This document shows, piece by piece, positions 12,055 to 22,870 of a DNA stretch of 64,000 bases. Source of the DNA: Cylicocyclus nassatus (Eukaryota > Nematoda > Chromadorea > Rhabditida > Strongylidae). Within the stretch, counting starts at the first letter, position 1; each line of letters starts with the position of its first letter. The stretch covers positions 9,289,753-9,353,752 of the forward strand of contig CATQJL010000223.1 of NCBI GenBank assembly GCA_958299035.1. The letters run 5' to 3'. Made by a program: the position numbers and the translations under genes. The notes below the pieces were generated by a model. That model saw nothing but the letters and a program-made list of their open reading frames with translations. It made no database searches and was not told the origin of the DNA.

Positions 12055-12932
12055 TGAGTGATGGGATTGTGCGATGACAGACAATGTACCAACTACAGCC
12101 TTCCCAAATAGATTCGGATGTGTACTGTGTGCATGTTTTGAAGTGGTTATATAAAATGTTATTTATATCATTCTTTTTAGAGTGATAGATATGCTCTCTA
12201 ATTCTGCTCTTCAGATCTCGAGTTGTTAAACCAACATATTGTTTATTACATTCATTACATGTGATGCAATAGTTTTGAGTTTTGTTGCATTACTTATGAT
12301 GTATGGATTGTGGTCCATTTGTTTACATATGATGCATTTGGTACAACATGCAGTTGTGTTGTTGTTACCAAAATCGTCTAGTGTGTATACTTTGTTAACC
12401 TTACTTTTACGAAATTGTGAAAGTTTGTAATAATTATCAGCATCGGAAGAAATAGTTTTTCGAGAGCACTTGAATGACTTCCTGGTCGGCAGGTCTTTAC
12501 CCTAGGAAGTTTGGGAGATAATGATTCGGCAGGGCTGCTGCCAGGGTTCATGACCGACCCTATTAGTGTTCAGTGAGTTTTTTGAAACTTTAGTTTACAT
12601 AAGAATAAACGGGACCCATGGAGTCGCAGGGGGGGGGGGGTATCCCCCATGTCCCCACATCCCCACTGGTTTCACCCATCATGGTGCCCCCTATTTTTAT
12701 AGAACAAGAGGTATGGCCCTCTTCTCAAAGTACTTGTAAGGAATTTTCAATAAAACAGTATCTTGCGATATGAAAAAATAAACTTACCTATTTTGATTTT
12801 GATTATTTATAGACAATATTGATGAATAAATTGTGATTGATTGATATTGATTGATAAATATATTTGATAGATAAATTGTGAGTATAGTATTTTAACAAAT
12901 TAATATTGATATAAACATAGCATTTTATATGT
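12055..12932. other. Mostly unassigned, with G-run and a GIY-YIG relic
   Basis: Apart from the GIY-YIG remnant annotated separately, this stretch shows only a long G run near 12630 followed by C-rich sequence, and AT-rich TTGATA(T)TTGAT-like sequence at 12790-12900. No gene was found. Confidence 0.4.
12133..12477 (-). pseudogene. GIY-YIG endonuclease fragment of a Penelope-like element
   Basis: Reading leftward, one frame gives a Cys-rich segment (CCTKCIICK), then after a frameshift a second frame gives CNECNKQYVGLTTRDLKSR followed by IREH and NHFKTC. The CxxC cluster ahead of YVG-T-R-L-R-EH is the arrangement of the C-terminal GIY-YIG nuclease of Penelope-like elements. It is broken by at least one frameshift. 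It lies outside the inverted repeat that contains the neighbouring reverse transcriptase, so it may belong to a separate copy on the same strand. Confidence 0.65.
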
Positions 12933-13171
12933 ATTAGGTTGTCCGGAAATTAATGCCCGTTTTGAATTTCAACCGCAATAAGTCATACACTTCTCACTTC
13001 TGAATAGGTTGCAAAGTGCCATTCGATAGAGCAAAGCAAGCTCTACAAGATGGCAATTTTGCTTTTGCAACAGTTCTCTCCACCTCGAGTTTCGAGCCAA
13101 AAACTAAAAAGACTCAGCAGCCCGAAAAATCAAAAAAAAAATCATAACTCAGTTCATAAAAATCCTACAAT

Positions 13172-15916
13172 AACAACTTGTTTTGTGGTTTCTAATATGA
13201 AAAAGAATTTGATAAATACTAATTAGGAACGCAAGAAATTCAATTCCTTTTGTTCATTTTCTACACTATCCGGTTTCGGGGCTTAGAACTATACCGGTAG
13301 TGCGGCTTCCTTGGTGCCCCTCGTCAGTAGTTCCCAAGGAAGCTTCAAAATTATCAAATGAAAATCTAAGATAAGATCTAAAACAGAAAATGGCGTATAA
13401 AGAACTTGAATAAAGAAGGTGCAAGTCATTAACATGTACGTATACGACAAAATAAATGGCAAGTGTCATCCGAGGAAATAGCGACCTCTTTTTCAAACCG
13501 GAGTACTCCCGCCGTGACTTCAGAGCGCGCTAGCGTGAGCCCAAGTATCATGTAGGTCATGTAAAAGAGGCAAATGTATGTTACTAGGAACTCCGTACTT
13601 ACGCATTATGAATGGTCTATCGGATAGTATATGATAAAGTTTATTAATAAAAATACGATATTCCCATCCATTAGTTTTTAAAGTCTTAGCTAGTTCTATT
13701 ACTCTTTCCTTAAAATGTGCATAATTAGAGCAATTTCTATACATACTAAGAATTTCTGAAGTGCAAGTATTGTACAATATATACCTGGGAATATTAGACT
13801 CCCAATGTGGATATCTAAATACTTTGAAATTATAGTCATCTGTCTTATTATACATATTAAACTCAATTTTATTATTGGAAATTTTGAGGGTAAGGTCTAG
13901 AAAATTTGTTTTTGTCAAACTAAGGTTAGTTTTCTCTAATTGTAAAGAAGGATGATAGATTTCTCTTATAGTTCTTTCGAAATGCGAAGCATCTTTAGAG
14001 ACATGTAATATGTCATCTATATATCTGTAAGTGTGATTGTACAAGTTAGTGCTATGACTCAGAGTTCTTGTCTGTCTTTTTTAAGAACTCAAATTCCATG
14101 TATGATAGAGTAAGGTCTGTTATCTGTGGGCTACACGAAGCTCCCTGAGGTATACCCTTTATTTGTTTATATATCACTCCACCAAAATACAGGTAGCTAG
14201 ACTCCAGTATAGAATCTATTATATAAATTATGTCTTCAAGTTGATAACATCTGCCCTGTGCCGTATCTGCATTAACATACGATACTTTATTGTTATATAT
14301 TCTGATATATTTATATCCTCTCATGCATAAGCTTATAAGTCTTTTGAGATTAGATCTGACCACGTTGTGTGGCAGATTGGTGAACAAACTAGAAAAGTCG
14401 GCTGAATATATTTCTAATTGTTCATTTGCTGTCAGCAGTTCTTTCAGCACTTGATTACTATTTTCTATAGCCCAAAAATGTTTTATTCTAGTTCTTTGAT
14501 AAATAACTTTACAATAGTTTATGAAATGCTTTCTAATATGTGCAAGCATTAATTGCAGTATCTTGTAAAGGGGCTTAAGCGTAGATCTCTTTGCTCCGGT
14601 AATAAACCGGAACTTAATGGGTGTCTTGTGCATCTTTGGAATACCATATATTCTAGGTATAACATTCTGCTCTTCTACATGTTTGATATTCAAACTATTC
14701 AATAGTCTTATTTGTTTTTCCTGAACTTGATTTTCTAGCAGAGTAGTTCTTACATATGTAGAGCCGTCCATAGCTGACTGTTCCATTTCTTTTCTCATCA
14801 TTTGAAGATAAAATTTTTTGCATGTAAAACTGTAATTTGATGTAGCCTTATCTATTGGAGCAATGACGAAATGACGTTGTAATACTCTGAGAGCATTCTT
14901 GTCTATAACATCGTTCTCAATCTGTTCTGGATTGTACAAGTCAAACATTCTAGCTTTAACTTTTTTTATAAAGTGTTCCTTCAAATCCTTAGCAAGTTGT
15001 AGTTTGATAGAAGAGTTAACTTTAAATTTTTTGATGTACTTTGTTGCTATCTGTATTACCATTTCATCTATCACTTTCAGAATATCATCTTTTGTGATAA
15101 TTGTATGCGATCTGTACTTAGTACCTTTCTGAAAGATAGATCTTAACCTCTTGTTTCGTATAAAATTCAGATTTCCTGTGCAAACATGTTTGTGATATTC
15201 ATCAATGAATTCGTTGTATTTACTACACTCACATTCTTGCTCTTCAATGAGTTTCATGTTATAGTTGTTAAGTCTTTTGAGGAAGCTGTTGTAGTTGAAC
15301 ATTTCCAAACCCACTGGTTTACATAAATTGTAGCGCAATGATATCTTAATATTGTTAATTTGTTCTTCATCTTGTACAATGTGTCCACTTACAATCCTTT
15401 TTGTTCTTGTATCATTACAGAGTTTATAAATCTTGAATCTATCCAAAACATCACCTAAATAAGGTATTGTAATAACTAATTCTTCCTGTGTAGTTTTTAA
15501 TCTATCTTTTCGTTTCCAAAATGGCGTTGCAATCAATGCATATATCTTGAATCTCTTTTCGAACGGTAACAACGCAAAATCAGAGGCAAAAGCAAAATCT
15601 ATCAACCTTATTACGTCTTGCTTATTAAGTGTTCTAAAGTATACGAACAGCTCATGACTTTGTAGATTGTTTATATTTTCTAAAATTTCTTCCGTTCTAT
15701 CAGGACATGTATTTTTCTTTCGAGATCTTCTTTTCTTTCCTCTAAATCTTCTGGTCTCTACTGGACAACGAAAATATGGATGTCTTTCTTCTCCAGTGGA
15801 TTCACGTTGTCTGATATATTACCAAATCCTTTGATTTGATCATTGAAACCCAATGGATATGCCGTAATAATATATTGTATCCACTGCAACTCTTTATCCC
15901 TCAAAAGTTTCTTTAA
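13172..15916 (-). mobile_element. Penelope-like retroelement inserted in a mariner hairpin
   Basis: The hairpin sequence breaks after ATCCTAC at 13171 and resumes at AAAATTCTAACTTGC near 15917; the opposite arm reads CCTACGAAAATTCTAAC without a break, so the insertion boundaries are known to a base or so. The insert encodes a reverse transcriptase on the minus strand. Its first codons upstream run into hairpin sequence, suggesting 5' truncation. No long direct target duplication is visible. Confidence 0.7.
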
Positions 15917-15949
15917 AAATTCTAACTTGCTCACGTAAACACTATCCAT
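13520..15949 (-). pseudogene. Penelope-like reverse transcriptase, frameshifted
   Basis: The main frame is open from about 15815 to 14052. It holds RVLQRHFVIAPIDKATSNY, IYGIPKMHKTPIKFRFITGA, SADFSSLFTNLPH and QIKGIPQGASCSP, which match RT fingers, motif A and motif B. A frameshift at about 14045 moves to 14044-13520, which begins YRYIDDILHV (motif C, the catalytic Asp pair) and continues FLDLTLKI and WESNIP. IPKMHK, DFSSLFTN and YIDD are typical of Penelope-like rather than LINE or LTR enzymes. An upstream piece at 15949-15758 is in another frame. No nuclease domain is fused in frame. The catalytic residues remain, but the shift between motifs B and C should inactivate this copy. Confidence 0.8.
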
Positions 15950-16631
15950 AAAACATCTTTATACGCCTTTGCCGTATTTTTTTCTCTGTTAGAAATCAAG
16001 AAAACGGAAATTTTCATGCTTTTGCCAAAGTGGTGCTGTGTCGTTCCCACATAAGTAGATGTGTACTACTAATCTGTAGAAGTACAAAGGTAAATTTTCA
16101 GCTTTTTACAAGCTCTAGTTCTCGAGAAATTCGAATTTTAGCTTGGACCACCTGACCAGTAAAAGCTATATTCGATATTTCTCGAGAACTAAAGCTTGTG
16201 AAAAGCTAAAAATATACGTTTGTACTTCTACAGATTAGTAGTACACATCTACTTATGTGGGAACGACACAACACCACTTTGGCAAATGCACGAAAATTTC
16301 CGTTTTCTTGATTTCTAACAGAGAAAAAAATACGGCAAAGGCGTATAAAGATGTTTTGTGTGGATAGTGTTTACGTGAGCAAGTTAGAATTTTCGTAGGA
16401 TTTTTATGAACTGAGTTACGATTTTTTTCGTTTTTTCGGGCTGCTGAGTCTTTTTAGTTTTTGGCTCGAAACTCGAGGTAAAGAGAGCTGCTGCAAAAGA
16501 AAAATTGCCATCTTGTAGAGCTTGCTTTGCTCTATCGAATGGTACTTTTCAACCTATTTAGAAATGAGAAGTTCATGACTTACTGCGGTTGAAATTCAAA
16601 ACGGGCATTAATTTCCGGACAACCTAATATA

Positions 16632-17444
16632 TTAGGCTGGAAACTAAGTTTTGCAACTCGTCTCATAAATCCACTCTCTGTGGATATGACGCACTTAAAC
16701 TTTGGCATTATGTAGAAGGCAATGTGAGCTACAAGTGAGCACAAATTGTTTAAATTTTGAACACGAAATAGAAAAGTTTCAGGCGTTTTTCGAAAACTAG
16801 TGAAATTTGAGAATTTTTGGGGTTTTGAGTTAAAATGAAGCCTTTGGCAGCCTAGACCATGCGCAGTAATCCGGATTCGTCTACAAATTATTGCTGGAGG
16901 TTGACTCCTTTGGTCTAATAAGAAAGAAACAGAATTTAGGGACATTTGCGAGATTTGGCGTCTTTATAAAGTCGAACGAGTCAATGTACGCAACAGCTGC
17001 TGAGGACGACCGTCAATGGCTAAAGAGTCCGAAGTTCAAATTCAGCCTAGACTTTACATAGTAAGGTCATTTGACCTGCCAATCGCGAATATCACATTCA
17101 TTTGTTGAATCAACGCCTTTTTCCTTGTTTAGGGTGAGACCCCATATCGTACACCTACAGTAATCCTACAAAAAAGCTCTATCACACAATTTCACTATCG
17201 TTTTCGTGATCAGCATGTCGGATAACACCCCTATGCCAAGTTTCAGCCAAATCCGTCAGACTTTGGATTTTTCCCTTTCATACCATGCACCTACCGTAAC
17301 CCTCACTGCGACGTTAGAATTTGGTAGGACAGCAGCTGCGCTTGTAGCTTACATAATAACCAATGCAGTGGTAAAATTTGAGTGCGCCATGTTGAGTGGG
17401 AGGGAAGTTATGAGACCAGTTGCAAAACTTAGTTTCCAACCTAA
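16632..17444. mobile_element. Mariner-type MITE with TTAGGCTGGAAACTAAG ends
   Basis: Left TTAGGCTGGAAACTAAGTTT and right complement AACTTAGTTTCCAACCTAA, flanked by TA. It abuts the preceding mariner element with only TATA between them. A second copy in opposite orientation is at 57486-58295, sharing internal blocks such as ATGCCAAGTTTCAGCC. The short frames within it are not genes. Confidence 0.8.
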
Positions 17445-19860
17445 TATATAATAATTATAAAACTATTTTATGATAATGATATTTTTAGTTTATGTTTGAT
17501 ATTATTATCATAAATCAATGATTGAGTTAATTTTAATATAAATGCTATATTTGATGATTAGAGAAGTAAATATAATAAAAAAGAAAACCAAATAATATGA
17601 GTAATATGATCCCCATTGTAGTCTTATTCAAATTACTTAATACTAGGCCATTTGCCACTAGTTGGCACTCCTTTACAGTGCTCATAGATAAGGGGAGACC
17701 TGCTGGAGGGCGCCTCAACCCCAAAGGGAAAAAATCCTCATAACTCCTTTTACAAAACCGCTCCGCTACTAGAAAATACAGATTTAAAATCACCATTTCA
17801 AGCGCTTTAAGATAATGTATGTCTCATCTGGATTGATGCTTTCGACTAAGTAATCTCTCCCTGTCAGAACTATTTTATTTTTGCACCAAGCCTGCAAGCA
17901 TTGCAACTTACGCACATGTACAGTTGCAGCGGTGGAATTTGTCCAAAACTGCGGGATTGTCGGGATTCGCGGGATTCGCGGGATTTGCGGGATAAGCGGG
18001 ATTTAGCTCTAACTTCTTTTAAAATAGCTTTATTTGTAATCTGAGTGAAGATTTGGCTTAAGCTTGATGAGACGAATCTTTTGATATATGGTATGTCCGT
18101 AGTTCATAGTGACGGGGTAGACATACAATGATACCTTGTTGTTTTCTACGTTAAGGCTTTTGTGAACATTTATCACAGTGTAAATCGCGTATAGGAGGTT
18201 CTGGTACGAAGCTCTCGTTATCGAAAACTATCGCGAAAAATTGGGCAGTTTTTATCTAACCTTATCGCTGATATAAGCATTTTATCATTTATCACTGATA
18301 ATAACACATTTTTGGATCATTTTTTGCATATGGTAAGGAAAGTACTGTAGGAAAAGCTGTGTGAATTTCTATCGCTCTTTCTCTCATTATAAGTGATCTA
18401 CAGGCTTTTCTAGTTCTATTGCTCTATGCGATTGGTAGATCCCTCGCTGCAGCAATCGATCGAATTTTTCATCGGCACATGCCATTGCTGCCAATTCTTA
18501 CCTAGAATGGCATTTTTGCTTCAACTCGCTTCACGCCGAAGCCTGGGCTGAAATTCTGTACATATATGGAAGATGAACGTGGAAATCGACCGCATAAATT
18601 TAAGCCATTCTTATCTGTCGTTGTCATTGATATCATCATTTTATCATTTATCACTGACGACACAAAATTGGATCATTTTTGATATACAATAAGAAATGTA
18701 CTTTAGAAAACGCTGTGTGAGTTTTTATCGCTCTATCTCTTATAGTACAAAACCACTCACAGAACATGCAAAATTTCCGGGAATTCCGCGAAATTCATGT
18801 GAATCACGCAAATTACGCAGGGCCATAACTTTTTTCCGAATGAGTATATTCAAAATCCGAAAACAACGTTGTGTTCAGCTCGTCAAGGCAAATCTTTGGA
18901 TATACGATTGTCTCCAATATCTTGTTTTCAATCATCTTGAATTTGCATGCCGACGCCTCTTCGCATGGGTGTAACGCAACAAGCATCACACATAGGAGAC
19001 TGCCATGGGCACCGTTCGATAGTACTCCTTCACTAGATTATCGTGCGCCAAACAGCAGCCGAAACTTTCTTTCAAAAGCGATAGAAGAGCTGATAAACTC
19101 TGGAAAAATTACGCTGTTTCATGTTTTACTAGCCGTAACTTTCTTTACAATGAACATCTTCGAAATCAGAAAGCAGATTTGCGTTCATCTTGTCAAGTCG
19201 AATCTTACTGTATACAGCATGTTCTTGAAATTCCGTTTTCAATTTTTCAATATTTTCTGCGCGCGTATATTTACAAGGTCGCAACACAGCGCACATCTAA
19301 CATAAAAGACTCTATTAAGCACTGTTGGATTGTGCTGCTTCCGCAGATTATCGAGCGCTAAAAAGCAACCGGAGAATCTTTTTGAAAAAAGATAGAAGAG
19401 CTGGTGAATTCTGGAAAATCGTGTTGTCTCAAATTTTGCCCACAGTGACCCTAAAATGAGAAGCTCTACTGCTAAGCAGATGCGATTTTCGTAATCAGCA
19501 GGTCAGATAACCTCTATGAGCAAGTTTTCAAAGAAATTTGGGTGATTCGATTTTTTCTCGTTCTACGCCCTGAAGCTCGCCGATGGGTTTTGGTCAAAAG
19601 TCGATGACCTTGGATTGTAAAGAAACTTCGCCCAAAGAGGTCTTCGAACACGCTGTTTACGAAAATAGTGGTCTTTGAAGAAGACAGGGTCTTTTTGTAG
19701 AGATATTGTGAGGTGAGTGTAACTGAGTCACGAAAGTTCGTAAATTTGCCTGCACTTTTCGCGAATTTGTCAGAAAACTAGCCTGCTTGCTTTTCCAAGT
19801 CAAAATCATTGGGAACTGTGCTATCAAAAGGTGCATGCTCAGGCTTTAGTCTATAAAGTT
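17445..19860. repeat. Old diverged repeats, no gene found
   Basis: At 17950-18003 a CGGGATT(T/C)G nonamer is repeated about six times. A block at about 18250-18410 (TTTTATCATTTATCACTGA) recurs at 18600-18760. Blocks around 18830-19120 and 19130-19440 form two diverged tandem copies of about 310 bases (TTATCG(T/A)GCGC, GATAGAAGAGCTG). Short plus-strand frames over these are repeat translations. No exon with splice support was seen. Confidence 0.45.
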
Positions 19861-20412
19861 TGCCGAGTTACGAGCCTACGAAAAGACGTCCTCATAATTT
19901 TCGCTCAAAATGTAAAAATCGCGTATTTCGTCGAAATTCCGCCCTCAGTGGTTGTATGACATTCTGTTGCATATGCTCACTTCGCCTGAGGGATCTCATT
20001 GAGTTGAATATGGTGATCGCGCGTTCTTCAGCTGCTCATTTGAATATCCAGGTGTCAAGTCTGAAGAGTTAGCTATTCTCTTAACTTGATCCCTCTACCC
20101 TTAGTTTCTTTCCTTTGTAATAACATAACAGTTTTGACTAGATTATTTTATCGTTATAACATAAATATAAATATGAGGGAACATAATTGGGGAGGGGCCA
20201 CCGAGCACCCGGGGAGTGCCAGCTCATCTGAAGTTGGTGGCACCGCCCAGTCGGCGAGGGGACTGTCGGACTCTAATTAGTCTGCGTCTCGACACAAGCA
20301 CCTTCGTAGCTTGAGCTCAGATCTAAGGGCGGAATTTCGACGAAATACGCGATTTTTACATTTTGAGCGAAAATTATGAGGACGTCTTTTCGTAGGCTCG
20401 TAACTCGATTGG
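19861..20412. mobile_element. Inverted-repeat MITE with ~88-base arms
   Basis: GCCGAGTTACGAGCCTACGA at the left is matched by its complement at the right, and the match runs through AAATCGCGTATTTCGTCGAA for nearly 90 bases. The centre holds a GC-rich stretch at 20185-20260 with no known RNA fold. Target duplication not determined. Confidence 0.6.
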
Positions 20413-20449
20413 GACGTTTTTTCGCTGGTAGAAAATTCGTCCGTGGAAA

Positions 20450-20780
20450 TTCCTAATCGAGACGCTCGGAAGGGTAACCTTTTGCTATTACAAGCTTTGT
20501 TCTAACGATCAGTTCTATTTCCTTGCCAAATACGGCCAAATACGGTGGAAATTTTGATTGGAACGTGGAAGGTTTTGAATTCCTCAATATGACCTCCAAT
20601 GCCCGACATTGTGCAGATATCGCTGCTTTGTTTGTGTAGGTCAAATTCATGTGCAATCGCTGCTTTGTTTGTGTAGGTCAAATTCATGTGCAATTGTCTC
20701 GTTGATCAATGTTCGTCGTGCCCCAGTATCGAAAAATACCAAAACTCGTTCAAATTTTTGAGTTCGGTTAACTCGTACCT
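20450..20780 (-). pseudogene. Pao/BEL retrotransposon aspartic protease fragment (DUF1758-like)
   Basis: Reading leftward the frame gives RVLVFFDTGARRTLINETIA, then HEFDLHKQSSDICTMSGIGG and later VFGKEIELIVRT. FFDTGA is the retropepsin active-site motif, and the FDTGAxRTxI...GIGG pattern is that of the DUF1758 protease of nematode Pao/BEL elements. An internal 37-base tandem duplication and at least one more shift break the frame. No RT or integrase neighbours it, so it is an isolated relic. Confidence 0.6.
20620..20693. repeat. 37-base tandem duplication inside the protease relic
   Basis: The block TCGCTGCTTTGTTTGTGTAG to ATGTGCAA occurs twice in direct succession with a 37-base period and almost no divergence. 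Since 37 is not a multiple of three, it alone frameshifts the protease frame. The near identity suggests a recent event. Confidence 0.85.
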
Positions 20781-22242
20781 ATAGTTACAAATGGCTGCAA
20801 AGAGCGCGCCCCATGACCCGTTGCAAATTTGAACGGCGCGCAGGGCGTTTGATGTCAGATCGTGCAATTCAGGCACAGATGTCTACTATTTGAGCTAAAT
20901 AGGCTAACCAGTGAAGATCTTGATCGATGAAGCTTATCAATGTCATGGAACGTGCTGGTGGGGATGTCGTTGAGCCAGCGGCAACAAGCTGACGATAAAA
21001 GGCTAGAGATTGTACTTGATTGATCTTTTTCTGTGAACTTTCTGCATGAACTTTCCTGTACGACCTTTTTCTAATAGCAAGCTGTGTAGTATGACTCCAT
21101 TTCTTGATGCTATGGGTTGAAGAGCCTAGAGCCTTGTATAAATCCGTAGTTTTCGTTTTTGCTTGTGTTTCTGAGGACAAATCTGGTTACCTTGTTGCTT
21201 TCACGATGAGCAAATTCAGTATCCGTGTCTCGTTTCCTATGCTAAATGAACAGTATCTGCATGCTTTGAGGTAACATAACAACACGAAAGGTGAGCTCTT
21301 GTTCAACAACTCAGGCTTCTTTCCATATGTCACAAAAATGAAGATCAAAAGGTCAGGGTCTACACCATCAAAACTTGTAAAAGAAAGTCCTTCAGTTCAT
21401 TATACTGCATGCATAAATTTTGGTCGTGACATTTCTGGTTGTGACATCATGGAAAGCAGTTTTACCTTCAGTGTATCACAGTACCTATCTAAGGAATGCG
21501 CTTAGATGAGGAGTAGGAGGCAAAGAAGCGAGAGGTATCCGAAGCACATAATTCTCACAGGCCGTGCTTATGCTTTTGTACACTTATCGACCCATCTGTG
21601 AGATATGAACGAAGACTAAGCGAAAAATGAGTGAAAGTAGCAAAATTGGAAAGCGTGATAGCGCCCTACCTGAGCCGGAGGTATCTAAGCCTATCTAAGC
21701 TGCCAAAATTGACATGCACAGTAATTTTCACGAACAGTTGAGCTATCGGAATCCATCTAAACTTACGCTGCTTACCAGCAAGCCACTGCCCATTCTGGGA
21801 ATAGAAAATTCAAAAACGCTCTGTACCTACAAGTTGTCTAAACATGCTCGAATTGATTTTATCCAAATGGTCTATCATTAAAAATGAGATATGTCAAAAG
21901 TGCTTTTCAAATTGAAGCGTTTTTGAGTCTCCTAGTCTCAAAATGAATGATACTTACCTCTTGGCACTTGAATCTGCAGCTTTTCTCTTCTTACGGCTGC
22001 CGTATAAGGAACATGTTCAGTAGGAAGCCCCTCTCTGTTTAGGCACAAACGAATCGTTACTTTTTTATCCGTGCTTGAGGCACTATTTCAATAAAGAATG
22101 ATTAGATAGCAAGAGATGAAAGGTACTCATCGCACGTTAAAAACTGCACTTCTTTTTGTGATCCTCCTGCAGAAAGGAGTCATTTTTCGTGTAGCGTCAC
22201 TTGCTTCGCGCTAAAAGTTATAGGATGTATGCGCTTAGTTGC
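20781..22242. other. Intergenic region, no supported gene
   Basis: A reverse frame at 20869-21180 (MSSETQAKTKTTDLYKALGS) shows no recognisable domain. The sequence at 20780-20850 (ACAAATGGCTGC, AGCGCGCCCC) is the inverted counterpart of 22250-22325. An AATAAA occurs at about 22091. Nothing else is assignable. Confidence 0.35.
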
Positions 22243-22480
22243 CAGGGCTCCCGCGCGGAACACAGATTTGCACTGGGACACGGGGCGCGCTCTTCGCAGC
22301 CATTTGTAACTATACTCAGACATTCGCAGTTAAGTCCCGCCGGAGATCCGCCCACAAAATGAGAATTCGCGAGAAAACCGGGAGTCTTGCGCGACTCCCG
22401 GTTTTGTCCCGACTTTCGGGACAATCCCGACAGTTAAAAAGTGGCGGGAGATTACCGGGAGTCGCGATCATCGATTTTGA
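22243..22480. repeat. GC-rich dispersed repeat with CCGGGAGTC motifs
   Basis: It starts CAGGGCTCCCGCGCGGAACA and contains short hairpins such as ACCGGGAGTC...GACTCCCGGT. A related copy lies in opposite orientation at about 24785-25085 (TCCCGCCGG, CGCGAGAAAACCGGG). It is probably a TIR element family; ends and target duplication were not fixed. Confidence 0.4.
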
Positions 22481-22666
22481 CGCTATTGCGCGTCAGTATC
22501 GATTCATTCCTATTTCCACACAGGCTGTTTTTCCTCGCACACGACGGATTTTCTCGATTTCACACCTTTTTACTCTTTGACTGACTTGTATGATCCAGAT
22601 CCAGGTATATCGTGCCCTCCACAAATGCTGCTACCCCCTTGGTGTGCTCTCATACCAGCCATGTGT

Positions 22667-22764
22667 GGTAACATGTTGGCAAAGCGGCAAAAACATGTTT
22701 GCAACATGCCACAACATGTTGACAAAACATCTTAGCCACGCCAACATGTTGTGACATGTTGCAC
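22667..22764. repeat. Cluster of ACATGT palindromes
   Basis: The palindromic hexamer ACATGT occurs about six times in roughly 100 bases, usually as AACATGTTG, with a mirrored ACATGTTG(G/T) layout at the two ends. It may be a small foldback element or a cluster of protein-binding sites. It lies 100 bases upstream of the first putative exon of the next gene. Confidence 0.4.
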
Positions 22765-22870
22765 CGCAGCAGCCCCGCTTCCGCAACAATTTTTCCATTT
22801 ACGCTCTTGCCGTCGTCGGAGGTGGTTGTGTTCGCAACTTCTGATTAGATACCTCTAACGTTATTTTCAG

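Larger units (their letters stand above)
2690..12130. repeat. About three tandem copies of a ~3.1 kb unit
   Basis: Landmarks recur in order: the CGTGGATGTGACG block at about 2747, 5880 and 9322; the ACTCAACA(A/G)AAACT block at about 3020, 6160 and 9594; the GTGGCCTGGACGTCGATGGC block at 3870 and 6983, diverged near 11120; and GCTGATTGGGCGTTT-like sequence at about 4480, 7137 and 11724. Copies 1 and 2 are close; copy 3 is more diverged. Spacing differs mainly through copy-specific transposon insertions annotated separately. The unit shows no established gene, although a short minus-strand frame recurs in it. Confidence 0.8.
12934..16627. mobile_element. Palindromic mariner-type element interrupted by a retroelement
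   Basis: Left end TTAGGTTGTCCGGAAATTAA and right end TTAATTTCCGGACAACCTAA, with TA on both sides. The left arm (12934-13171) and its continuation (15917 to about 16145) together mirror the right arm (about 16185-16627), so removing 13172-15916 restores one 0.9 kb hairpin. The arms share the TAGAGC...GCTCTA module at 13027 and 16516. There is no transposase frame in the hairpin. Confidence 0.8.

Noticed and set aside
13266..13496. Minus-strand frame after the RT, considered as a continuation of the protein
   Set aside because: It has no similarity to a Penelope linker or GIY-YIG domain and is in the non-coding 3' part of the inserted element.
14899..15132. Plus-strand frame opposite the RT
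   Set aside because: It is the antisense shadow of the reverse transcriptase.
17950..18003. CGGGATTCG tandem considered as part of a CRISPR-like array
   Set aside because: Units are nine bases with no spacers; it is a short simple repeat.
20086..20280. GC-rich segment considered as a structured RNA or small protein
   Set aside because: It lies in the loop of an inverted-repeat MITE; I could not fit a known RNA fold and the frame has no family features.
20869..21180. 103-residue reverse frame
   Set aside because: No domain, no conserved motif and no splice context; too little to call a gene.
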